This document shows, one piece after another, positions 1 through 5,580 of a stretch of DNA of 5,580 nt. Each line of letters opens with the position of its first letter. The stretch's first letter is position 1. The stretch lies in the NCBI GenBank assembly GCA_003696705.1, contig RFGD01000285.1, positions 1 to 5,580 on the forward strand, written 5' to 3'. The notes beneath the pieces were generated by a model. It was not told where the DNA came from. It ran no database searches and worked only from the letters and a program-made list of their open reading frames with translations. The stretch comes from Alphaproteobacteria bacterium (lineage in GTDB: Bacteria; Pseudomonadota; Alphaproteobacteria; Rhodobacterales; Rhodobacteraceae). The position numbers and the translations under genes are program-made.

Positions 1-1013
1 CCCTCGGCCACCGCGGCCTCGAGCGCGGCCATGTCCCCCTTTGCCGCGGCATCCGCGCTCAGAAGGGCAAGAAGCCCGGCCCGCACCTCTTCCTCGAACC
101 AGCGCACCGCCTGCCGGGCCCGGCGGCGGCGCCAGTGGCTTGTCTCTCGCCGCCAGTCGGCAAGCGTGCGGATCGCCTCCCACGCCTCGTCAAGACCTGC
201 CCCGGTCAGGGCCGAGACGGTCAGGACCTTCGGATATCCCTCGGGATCCTCGGGCCGCCGCCGGAGAAGTCGGAGCGCGCCGGCATAGTCGGCGGCCGTG
301 CGTTCAGCGGCCGCCTTCAGATCGCCGTCGGCCTTGTTCACGATGACAAGATCGGCCGTTTCCATGATGCCGCGCTTCACCCCCTGAAGCTCGTCGCCAC
401 CGCCGGGCGCCATCAGAAGGACGAAGACGTCCGACATGTCCGCGACCAGTGTTTCGGACTGGCCGACGCCGACGGTCTCGATGATGACGACGTCAAAGCC
501 CGCCCCCTCGCAAAGGGCCACGACCTCGCGCGTGCGGCGCGCGACCCCGCCGAGTTCCGCCTGGCTCGGCGACGGCCGTATGAAGGCGTTCGGATCGCGC
601 GACAGTTCCGGCATGCGGGTCTTGTCGCCCAGGATCGAACCGCCGGACCGGGCCGATGACGGATCGACCGCCAGAACGGCGACCCTGAGCCCCTCGGCAG
701 TAAGGCGCTTGCCGAAATGCTCGATGAAGGTCGACTTGCCGACGCCCGGCGTCCCCGAAAGGCCGATGCGCAGCGCCTCGCGCCCCCGCTTGCCAAGGAT
801 GTCCAGAAGCGCCACGGCCTGGGCCCTGTGGTCGTCGCGGGCGCTTTCGACCAGCGTGATCGCCCGCGCCAGGGCCCGCCGATCGCCCGCCGACACGCGC
901 TCGGCAAGTGCGACCACGGACGGGTCGGCCTTCACATCGGCCGCGGGGACCCCATCTTTGTCGGGGCTCGGGGCCGAGGCCCCCGAATCACCGGGCGAGG
1001 GTTCGCGTGTCAT
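1..1013 (-). CDS. meaB: Methylmalonyl-CoA mutase-associated GTPase MeaB (ArgK family), C-terminus cut by window edge
   Basis: MeaB is a cytoplasmic P-loop GTPase of the SIMIBI class. It binds methylmalonyl-CoA mutase, gates loading of adenosylcobalamin and protects the mutase from inactivation. Reading the minus strand from ATG 1013 gives 337 codons without a stop to the left edge. Visible motifs are the Walker A GTPGVGKST (residues 87-95), VDPSS (116-120), GGSILGDKTRM (124-134), ETVGVGQSE with the G3-type glycines (179-187), DELQGVKRGI (207-216) and the guanine-specificity motif NKAD (226-229), followed by a VSALTG G5-like stretch. The family is usually about 320-340 residues, so only a few residues should be missing. 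The conserved fold starts near ALAERVSAGDRRALARAI (35-52); the preceding ~30 residues are a Pro/Ser/Asp/Ala-rich tail. A GAGG at 1021-1018, four bases before the ATG, supports this start, but GTG at 935 (residue 27) is an alternative. No mutase gene is visible here. The family call is firm; the exact start is less so. Confidence 0.95.
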   Translation of the reverse strand, partial: MTREPSPGDSGASAPSPDKDGVPAADVKADPSVVALAERVSAGDRRALARAITLVESARDDHRAQAVALLDILGKRGREALRIGLSGTPGVGKSTFIEHFGKRLTAEGLRVAVLAVDPSSARSGGSILGDKTRMPELSRDPNAFIRPSPSQAELGGVARRTREVVALCEGAGFDVVIIETVGVGQSETLVADMSDVFVLLMAPGGGDELQGVKRGIMETADLVIVNKADGDLKAAAERTAADYAGALRLLRRRPEDPEGYPKVLTVSALTGAGLDEAWEAIRTLADWRRETSHWRRRRARQAVRWFEEEVRAGLLALLSADAAAKGDMAALEAAVAE

Positions 1014-1046
1014 GGTGCCTCGTCTTGTCATGTCGGCATGGCCAAA

Positions 1047-1060
1047 ACCGGCCTGCCGGT
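1047..1060. repeat. Small inverted repeat, possible operator
   Basis: ACCGGCCTGCCGGT is a perfect 6-base inverted repeat (ACCGGC / GCCGGT) around a two-base centre. The right half extends into TGCCGGTGC (1054-1062), and the same nine bases recur directly at 1088-1096, starting 34 bases later and overlapping the spacer of the candidate rightward promoter. A palindrome plus a downstream copy of its half-site between divergent genes is what a repressor or activator site could look like. GC-rich DNA also produces such short repeats by chance, so this is a candidate only. Confidence 0.25.
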
Positions 1061-1080
1061 GCAAATCGGGCGCATCGAGG

Positions 1081-1109
1081 TTGACGATGCCGGTGCTTTT
1101 CTGCCTTGT
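1081..1109 (+). promoter_or_regulatory. Candidate sigma-70-type promoter for DUF3108-hrpB
   Basis: TTGACG at 1081-1086 matches the -35 consensus TTGACA in five of six bases. With a 17-base spacer the -10 position would be CCTTGT (1104-1109), a poor match to TATAAT. Alphaproteobacterial -10 elements are often weak, so the -35 is the only real evidence. It lies 73-78 bases upstream of the chosen start codon, which would leave a 5' leader of roughly 40 bases. Low confidence. Confidence 0.3.
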
Positions 1110-1120
1110 GAGGGGCAGAG

Positions 1121-1144
1121 ATGTCCAGATGCCCCGCTGGATGA
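1121..1144 (+). other. Possible seven-residue leader ORF
   Basis: ATG at 1121 is preceded at five bases by a good Shine-Dalgarno sequence, AGGGG (1111-1115), which looks stronger than the one assigned to the DUF3108 gene. The frame encodes only MSRCPAG before TGA at 1142-1144. That stop overlaps, as ATGA, an upstream in-frame ATG (1141) of the DUF3108 gene. It could be a small translated leader coupled to the next gene, or the purine run may simply serve one of the in-frame start codons at 1129 or 1141. There is no coding evidence beyond the ribosome-binding site. Confidence 0.15.
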
Positions 1145-1150
1145 GGACGC

Positions 1151-1154
1151 AGGA
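1151..1154 (+). promoter_or_regulatory. Ribosome-binding site used to choose the DUF3108 start
   Basis: AGGA lies four bases before ATG 1159. The spacing is a little short, but this start gives a textbook signal peptide, with the basic residues at its very N-terminus. The in-frame ATGs at 1129 and 1141 would add ten and six residues (beginning MPRW and MRTQ) that the signal peptide does not need. Confidence 0.45.
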
Positions 1155-1158
1155 ACGA

Positions 1159-1878
1159 ATGCGACTTTTCAGGTTTTTCGCAGGCATGGCCACCGCGGCC
1201 GCGCTTGCATTTCCGGCCGGGGCCGAGCGGACGGACAGCGTCAGCTTCAAGGTCTACCTCAAGGGCTTGCCGATCGGCATCCTTGCCTTCAACGGGATCG
1301 AGAAGGACGGCGCCTATGCGGTGGCCGGCAAGCTGAAGGCCACCGGTATCGTCGGTGCGCTTCTCAAGGTGGGCTACGAGGCCGAGGTGCGCGGCGCCGT
1401 CGCAAACGGCGCCTTCGTGCCCGCCCGCTACAAGGAGATCAGGGACGATCGAAACGGACGGCGCACCGCCTGGATGGAATACCGGGACGGCGTGCCGGGA
1501 CCGAAACGCTATGATCCGCCCCGCAAATCGACCTCGGGGGTCATCGACCCGGCTACGCAGAAGGGCACGGTCGACCCCTTGACGGCGCTCTACGTCGTCC
1601 TGCGCGATCAGGACGGACCCGATCCCTGCGACAGGGCGCTTGCCATCTTTGACGGCAAGAAACGGGCCGGACTTCGTCTTTCGCCCCTTGCCGCCTCGCC
1701 CGAGGAGGTCCGGTGCAGCGGCGAATATCGCAGGGTCGCCGGATATTCGGCGCGCGAGATGCGCGAAAAGCCGGTCTTTCCCTTCACGATCACCTATCGG
1801 CTGTCCGGTGGACGATGGCGGGCCGAACGCATCGACACCGACACGATACACGGCCGCGCGGTGTTGCGTCGGCGCTGA
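1159..1878 (+). CDS. Exported DUF3108 domain-containing protein
   Basis: The product is 239 residues with a clear Sec signal peptide: basic start (MRLFR), hydrophobic core rich in Ala and Phe, and an AGA cleavage site at 20-22, so it should be periplasmic or envelope-associated. The mature part begins with alternating beta-strand-like segments (VSFKVYLKGLPIGILAF, then YAVAGKLKATGIVG), has a middle stretch with RYKEIRDDRNGRRTAWMEY, and ends with VFPFTITYRLSGGRWRAERI. This pattern, with a central IFDGKKR (FDG at 164-166) and the GYSAREMREKP stretch, is what I recognise as DUF3108 (PF11306), a family of unknown function. Two cysteines, Cys157 and Cys186, flank the FDG motif and could form a disulfide in the periplasm. 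The start was chosen from the signal peptide and AGGA at 1151. It is the first gene of a probable two-gene unit with hrpB, which begins directly after its stop codon. No enzymatic motif is visible; function unknown. Confidence 0.88.
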   Translation: MRLFRFFAGMATAAALAFPAGAERTDSVSFKVYLKGLPIGILAFNGIEKDGAYAVAGKLKATGIVGALLKVGYEAEVRGAVANGAFVPARYKEIRDDRNGRRTAWMEYRDGVPGPKRYDPPRKSTSGVIDPATQKGTVDPLTALYVVLRDQDGPDPCDRALAIFDGKKRAGLRLSPLAASPEEVRCSGEYRRVAGYSAREMREKPVFPFTITYRLSGGRWRAERIDTDTIHGRAVLRRR

Positions 1879-4383
1879 ATGAAACGCCTGGGCCTTCCCG
1901 TCGAAGAGGTGCTCGCGCCCCTGCGCGCCGCGGTCGACCGAGAGGGCGCCGCGGTTCTCGTGGCCCCGCCGGGCGCCGGCAAGACGACGCTTGTGCCGCT
2001 TGACCTGGCCAGGGCCCGGCCGGACGCGAAGGTCTTGTTGATGGAGCCCCGGCGCCTTGCCGCCCGCGCGGCGGCCGAGCGCATGGCCGAGCTTCTGCAC
2101 GAGCCGGTCGGCCAGACCGTCGGCTACCGCATGCGGGGCGAGGCACGGGTGTCGGAACGAACGCGGATCGAGGTCATCACCGAAGGCATCCTGACACGCA
2201 TGATCCAGCGCGACCCCGCGCTCGACGGCGTCGGCCTCGTCATATTCGACGAATTCCACGAACGGTCCCTGAACGCGGATCTTGGCCTTGCGCTTGCGCT
2301 CGAGGCGCGCGCGACGCTTCGCGACGATCTTGCCATCGTGGTGATGTCGGCAACGCTTGACGCCGCGCCCGTCGCGGCGCTCCTCGGCGGCGCGCCGACC
2401 ATCGCCTCCGAGGGGCGCGCATTCCCGGTCGAAACGCACTGGCTAGATCGCCCGCTCGGGCGCGAGGCGCGCCTCGAGGAGGCCGTTGCGGCAAGGGTGC
2501 TCGAGGCGCTCGGGGGCACCGAGGGCGACATGCTCGTCTTCCTGCCGGGCGAGCCCGAGATCCGCCGCGTCGCGTCACGCCTTGCCGGCCGGGTGCCGGA
2601 CGGGGTGCACGTGCGCCCCCTCTTCGGCGCCATGGACCTTGCCGCACAGCGGGCCGCCATCGCCCCGCCCCCGTCCGGTCGGAAGATCGTCCTTGCGACC
2701 TCCGTCGCCGAGACCTCGCTGACCATTCCCGGCGTTCGTGTGGTCGTCGATTCCGGTCTTGCCCGGCGGGCGCGGTTCGACCCCGGCTCGGGGATGTCGC
2801 GCCTTGTCACCGAACGCGTCTCCCGCGCCGAGGCCGCACAGCGCCGCGGTCGCGCGGGGCGGACGGCTCCCGGGTGGTGTTTCCGGTTGTGGACCCGCGC
2901 GGAAGAGGGGGGCCTGCCGGCACACCCCCCGGCCGAGATCGAGATTGCCGACGTGACGGCGCTTGCCCTTGAAGTCGCCGTCTGGGGGACGCCGATCGAA
3001 GAACTTGCGCTTCTTTCGCCCCCGCCACCCGGCCCATGGGCCGAGGCACAGGCGCTTCTGCGCAGCCTTGGCGCGGTCGACGCCGAAGGGCGCGTCACCG
3101 AACACGGGCGGGCCATGGCCGCGCTTCCGGTCCACCCGCGCCTTGCCCACATGCTCCTCAGCGCCGGGCCCGCCGGCGCCACGCTGGCCGCGCTGTCGAC
3201 CGAGCGCGACCCGCTTCTGCCGGGCGCACCCGTGGACATCTCGCTGCGGCTTGCGGCCGTCGAGAACCCGAAGGCCTTTGCGGCCGAGCACCCCTGGCCC
3301 GTGAACCGCGCGCGGCTCGAACGGATCCGGGCCGAGGCGCGACGGCTGGCCGCCGCCGTCCGCGACGGACCGTCGGAGCGCGGGCCCGGGGGCGACGATG
3401 CCCCGCCCTCGGCCGGCGCGCTTGCCGCCCTCGCCTGGCCGGACCGCATCGGGTTGCGCCGTCCCGGGGATCAGCCGCGATGGCTTCTGTCGGGCGGCAA
3501 GGGGGCGACGATGGACCCCGCCGACCCCATGGCCGGCGACCGGCTTGTCGTCGCCGTCGATCTTGACGGCCAGACCCGGGAAGCCCGCATCCGACAGGCC
3601 GCGGCGATCTCGGAAGCCGAACTGCGGGAACTCTTCGCCGATCGGATCCGCTTTCGGCGCCGGGCCGAATGGTCGCGCCGCGCCCGGCGCATCGAGGCCG
3701 TCGAGGAAGAGACGCTGGGCCGCATCGTCCTTGCGCGCCGGCGCTGGCAGGACTGCCCGCCAGAGGCACGGATCGCCGCCGCCCTTGACGGCGTGCGCGA
3801 CCTCGGCCTCGATCAGCTTGGCTGGACACCGGCCGCGCGCCGTTTCCTAGCGCGGCTCCGCTTCCTTTCCGCCCGCCCCGGCCTGCCCGAAGGCGCCCTT
3901 CCCCGCGCGAGCGACGAAGATCTGATGGCCGCGCTCGACGCGTGGCTCGGGCCGTTCCTCGGCGGCGTCCAGACGGCTCAGGACATACGTGCCCTCGACC
4001 CCCTGCCCGCGCTCGAGGCGTGGGTCGGCTGGGAGGGCCGCCAGCTTCTCGACCGGCTGGCGCCGCCGTCATATGTCCTTCCGACCGGCAGGCGCGTCCC
4101 CGTCGACTATGGCGGCGATGCGCCAGGGATCGAGGCCCGCGTGCAAGAGCTCTTCGGCGTGACCACCCACCCCGTCGTCGGCCCGGACGCCTTGCCGCTT
4201 CGGATCACGCTGTTGTCGCCGGCAGGCCGGCCCGTTCAGACGACGACCGATCTGCCCGCCTTCTGGCGTTCTTCCTATGCCGACGTTCGCAAGGACATGC
4301 GGGGACGCTACCCCAAGCATCACTGGCCCGAAGATCCGGCCGCCGCCGCCCCTGCGCGCCGCACGCGCCCACGCGGCCACTAG
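1879..4383 (+). CDS. hrpB: ATP-dependent helicase HrpB (DEAH/RHA type, DEFH variant)
   Basis: The 834-residue product is a full-length superfamily 2 RNA-type helicase of the HrpB family, cytoplasmic and ATP-driven; its physiological substrate is poorly known in most bacteria. Helicase motifs are complete and in order: Walker A APPGAGKTT (29-37), Ia EPRRLAAR (56-63), VGYRMRGE (81-88), TEGILTR (101-107), II DEFHER (124-129), III MSATL (156-160), IV-like FLPGEPEI (221-228), V ATSVAETSLTI (273-283) and VI QRRGRAGR (321-328). The helicase-associated region follows, with WPDRIGLRR from residue 520. The HrpB-specific C-terminus has VDYGGDAPGIEARVQELFG from 742, FWRSSY (795-800) and RGRYPKHHWPEDP near 809-820, then a short basic Ala/Arg tail. 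Length fits the family (about 810-850). ATG 1879 abuts the DUF3108 stop and has no clear Shine-Dalgarno of its own, so translation probably depends on coupling. All catalytic residues are present; nothing suggests decay. Confidence 0.97.
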   Translation: MKRLGLPVEEVLAPLRAAVDREGAAVLVAPPGAGKTTLVPLDLARARPDAKVLLMEPRRLAARAAAERMAELLHEPVGQTVGYRMRGEARVSERTRIEVITEGILTRMIQRDPALDGVGLVIFDEFHERSLNADLGLALALEARATLRDDLAIVVMSATLDAAPVAALLGGAPTIASEGRAFPVETHWLDRPLGREARLEEAVAARVLEALGGTEGDMLVFLPGEPEIRRVASRLAGRVPDGVHVRPLFGAMDLAAQRAAIAPPPSGRKIVLATSVAETSLTIPGVRVVVDSGLARRARFDPGSGMSRLVTERVSRAEAAQRRGRAGRTAPGWCFRLWTRAEEGGLPAHPPAEIEIADVTALALEVAVWGTPIEELALLSPPPPGPWAEAQALLRSLGAVDAEGRVTEHGRAMAALPVHPRLAHMLLSAGPAGATLAALSTERDPLLPGAPVDISLRLAAVENPKAFAAEHPWPVNRARLERIRAEARRLAAAVRDGPSERGPGGDDAPPSAGALAALAWPDRIGLRRPGDQPRWLLSGGKGATMDPADPMAGDRLVVAVDLDGQTREARIRQAAAISEAELRELFADRIRFRRRAEWSRRARRIEAVEEETLGRIVLARRRWQDCPPEARIAAALDGVRDLGLDQLGWTPAARRFLARLRFLSARPGLPEGALPRASDEDLMAALDAWLGPFLGGVQTAQDIRALDPLPALEAWVGWEGRQLLDRLAPPSYVLPTGRRVPVDYGGDAPGIEARVQELFGVTTHPVVGPDALPLRITLLSPAGRPVQTTTDLPAFWRSSYADVRKDMRGRYPKHHWPEDPAAAAPARRTRPRGH

Positions 4384-4394
4384 TTTCAGCCGCG
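4372..4394. terminator. Weak hairpin spanning the convergent gene ends
   Basis: CGCGGC (4372-4377) pairs perfectly with GCCGCG (4389-4394) around an 11-base loop. The loop contains the stop codons of both hrpB (TAG 4381-4383) and the convergent DUF2235 gene (TGA, read 4388-4386). The symmetry would serve transcripts from both sides. Neither side has a T-run, the stem is only six base pairs, and a GC-rich sequence yields such stems easily, so intrinsic termination here is doubtful. Confidence 0.25.
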
Positions 4395-5549
4395 GGCCGG
4401 CACCTCGATCCCGGCTTCGCCGACATCGGCCGCGGCGACATCGGCCCGGTCATTGCCCTTCTCGTCACCCGCACAGACGGTCGCCGCCATGTCGGCACTC
4501 GGCAGCCGCGCAAGGCGCGCCTTGAAACGGCCGCCTGCCGAGGGGTGGAGATGTTCCGAAGGATCGGCCAGCGCAACACGGCGTCGCCGCGCCAGAAAGA
4601 GCCGGCCAAGCCCGCGCCACGTCCCCACCGCCGGCGCACGCGAATCGCGCGGGAAGCGCTCTCTCCAGCCCCGCGGCAGCGGCAGCCCGCAGGCCTCGGC
4701 CCGTTCGAGCATCCAGACAAGCGGAATGTTTGAAAGAGGCCTTGCCGCGGCAAAGTCACCGATCTGGCCGCCGACGTCGGCGTGGCTGCCGCGAAACCAC
4801 ATCTGCACGATCCGCCCGTTGGCGTGGTCGGTGCGCCACAGCACGGGCTCGTACGCCAGCCGCGTCTCGTCCAGAGCCAGCGCATGCGCGCCGTGGCGGA
4901 TGTGCGGCCCGAGCTGATGGTCGTGAAACTCGTGCTCGACCGGGCAGATCCGCCAGAGAAGCGGCATGCGGATACCCAGCGCCTTCACGGTGTCGAAGAC
5001 GCCGACGAACTCGATCTCGACCGCTTCGTGACAGTGCCGGGCGCGAAATGCCCGCGCGCCCGGGCTTTCGGGATCGCCCTGATAGTGCCGGTAGAGGATG
5101 GCGATGTTGCGTTCGGTCGCCGCCTCGGGGCGCAGAAGGCCGCAGGCGTTGATGAATCCGGCCAAGGAGCGCACCGCGAAGGCGCCGCGCGAATAGCCGA
5201 ACAGCATGATCCTGTCGCCGGGCCGATAGCGCGAGGCGATGAAACCGTAGGCCCGGCGGATCTGTTCGTCGATGCCGATACCGGCAATCACGTCCACCAT
5301 GTGCAGGAAACCGCGCCACTGGATCCCGGCTTCGTACTTGATCGAGACACGCGCCCCCTCGCGCCGGCGCGCCTCGCAAAGAAGCTTGTAGATGATGCCG
5401 GCGTTGGTTTCCCGGCCCACGTCGAGCGTGGACATCGTCCCGTCGAGGATGACGACATGGTCGACCGGGCCGCGACTGACCGAGGGTCGGTCCATCTCGA
5501 CCCGGCGGCCCAGGCCGAACAGTCGCGATATCCCCCTCAGCACGTCCAT
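4386..5549 (-). CDS. DUF2235 domain-containing predicted hydrolase (Tle1-like phospholipase family)
   Basis: The 387-residue product belongs to DUF2235 (PF09994), an alpha/beta-hydrolase-like family that includes the Tle1 phospholipase A effectors of type VI secretion. Family landmarks are all present: an early strand ending in LDGT (35-38), the nucleophile elbow GYSRGA with Ser120 (118-123), VFDTV with probable catalytic Asp186 (184-188), and WFRGSHADVGG with probable catalytic His256 (251-261), plus HLHPS (333-337) near the end of the domain. No signal peptide or membrane segment is visible. A C-terminal tail after about residue 355 is rich in Asp, Glu and Ala. ATG 5549 is the first start after an in-frame stop at 5570-5568; a GGAAG lies 11 bases upstream, rather far. 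The gene converges on hrpB with a two-base gap. No vgrG, hcp, PAAR or immunity gene is visible, so a secretion role is not supported here; a housekeeping lipase or esterase is equally possible. Substrate unknown. Confidence 0.9.
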   Translation of the reverse strand: MDVLRGISRLFGLGRRVEMDRPSVSRGPVDHVVILDGTMSTLDVGRETNAGIIYKLLCEARRREGARVSIKYEAGIQWRGFLHMVDVIAGIGIDEQIRRAYGFIASRYRPGDRIMLFGYSRGAFAVRSLAGFINACGLLRPEAATERNIAILYRHYQGDPESPGARAFRARHCHEAVEIEFVGVFDTVKALGIRMPLLWRICPVEHEFHDHQLGPHIRHGAHALALDETRLAYEPVLWRTDHANGRIVQMWFRGSHADVGGQIGDFAAARPLSNIPLVWMLERAEACGLPLPRGWRERFPRDSRAPAVGTWRGLGRLFLARRRRVALADPSEHLHPSAGGRFKARLARLPSADMAATVCAGDEKGNDRADVAAADVGEAGIEVPARG

Positions 5550-5580
5550 GACGTCAGCGTCTTCCGTTCATCCGTTACCC
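5550..5580 (-). promoter_or_regulatory. Upstream region of the DUF2235 gene
   Basis: Only 31 bases are available. Read on the minus strand they contain an in-frame TGA (5570-5568), a GGAAG ribosome-binding candidate (5565-5561), and the palindrome TGACGTCA (5549-5556 on the plus strand), which overlaps the A of the start codon. The TGA could also be the end of an upstream gene in the same direction, which cannot be tested from this window. No promoter hexamers can be assigned. Confidence 0.3.

Larger units (their letters stand above)
1014..1158. promoter_or_regulatory. Divergent intergenic region between meaB and the DUF3108-hrpB unit
   Basis: This 145-base gap separates meaB (leftward) from the DUF3108 gene (rightward), so promoters for both directions should lie here. 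It is less uniformly GC-rich than the genes and has short A and T runs (AAAA near 1044-1047, TTTT near 1097-1100). Both flanking start codons have purine-rich ribosome-binding sequences: GAGG for meaB at 1021-1018, and AGGA at 1151-1154 for the rightward gene. For the meaB direction I found no convincing -35/-10 pair. For the rightward direction there is one TTGACG hexamer, annotated separately. Promoter function is inferred from gene orientation. Confidence 0.6.

Noticed and set aside
135..659. Plus-strand open frame of 174 codons opposite meaB
   Set aside because: MeaB on the minus strand is certain from its GTPase motifs, and this frame shows no domain of its own.
436..1158. Upstream extension of the DUF3108 frame to position 436
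   Set aside because: The frame is open but antisense to meaB, and the translation there is Ser/Arg/Pro-rich shadow. The signal peptide beginning at 1159 marks the true start.
988..2439. Long minus-strand open frame of 483 codons opposite meaB's start, DUF3108 and hrpB
   Set aside because: It is antisense to two clearly recognised genes, overlaps the divergent promoter region and shows no family motif. Long antisense open frames are expected in GC-rich DNA with strong third-position bias.
2124..3449. Minus-strand open frame of 441 codons inside hrpB
   Set aside because: Its composition is dominated by Ser, Arg, Ala and Pro, typical of an antisense shadow, and hrpB on the other strand has every helicase motif.
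3158..4072. Minus-strand open frame of 304 codons inside hrpB
   Set aside because: Arg/Gly/Ala/Pro-rich shadow of the HrpB C-terminal half with no recognisable domain.
3942..4733. Plus-strand open frame of 263 codons across the hrpB end and the DUF2235 gene end
   Set aside because: It runs out of frame through the HrpB C-terminal domain and antisense through DUF2235. Its Arg/Pro/Ala-rich sequence has no motif.
1..5580. Search for mobile elements, CRISPR arrays, tRNA/rRNA genes, phage or toxin-antitoxin genes
   Set aside because: I saw no spaced direct repeats, terminal inverted repeats, transposase or integrase motifs, or tRNA-like cloverleaf segments. Almost all the sequence is taken up by four intact genes.

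Overview
The window is very GC-rich (roughly two thirds or more G+C by eye). It carries four tightly packed protein-coding genes that all look like ordinary chromosomal genes of an alphaproteobacterium. The gene types, the very high GC and the strong use of the leucine codon CTT suggest the Rhodobacterales, but this is inference from gene content and style, not a placement. I see no rRNA or tRNA gene, CRISPR array, insertion sequence, integrase, attachment site or phage gene.

Layout. Positions 1-1013 (minus strand) hold meaB, the G-protein chaperone of methylmalonyl-CoA mutase; its C-terminus runs off the left edge. A 145-base divergent intergenic region (1014-1158) carries the only clear promoter-type space inside the window. 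Rightward from it run a secreted DUF3108 protein (1159-1878) and the DEAH-type helicase gene hrpB (1879-4383). These two are separated by nothing except the TGA stop of the first, and they lie in the same reading frame, so they almost certainly form one transcriptional unit with coupled translation. Two bases after the hrpB stop, a convergent minus-strand gene ends. This gene (4386-5549) encodes a DUF2235 protein, an alpha/beta-hydrolase-like family that includes the type VI secretion phospholipase effectors Tle1. The last 31 bases are its upstream region.

How the genes relate. Nothing shows the four products acting in one pathway. MeaB serves propionate/ethylmalonyl-CoA-type carbon metabolism, the DUF3108 protein is exported, HrpB is a cytoplasmic nucleic-acid helicase, and the DUF2235 protein is a predicted serine hydrolase without a signal peptide. 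I found no convincing undescribed system. The points most worth a second look are the stop-codon-only junction between DUF3108 and hrpB, the convergent gene ends with both stop codons inside one small hairpin loop, the orphan DUF2235 hydrolase, and the repeat structure in the divergent promoter region.
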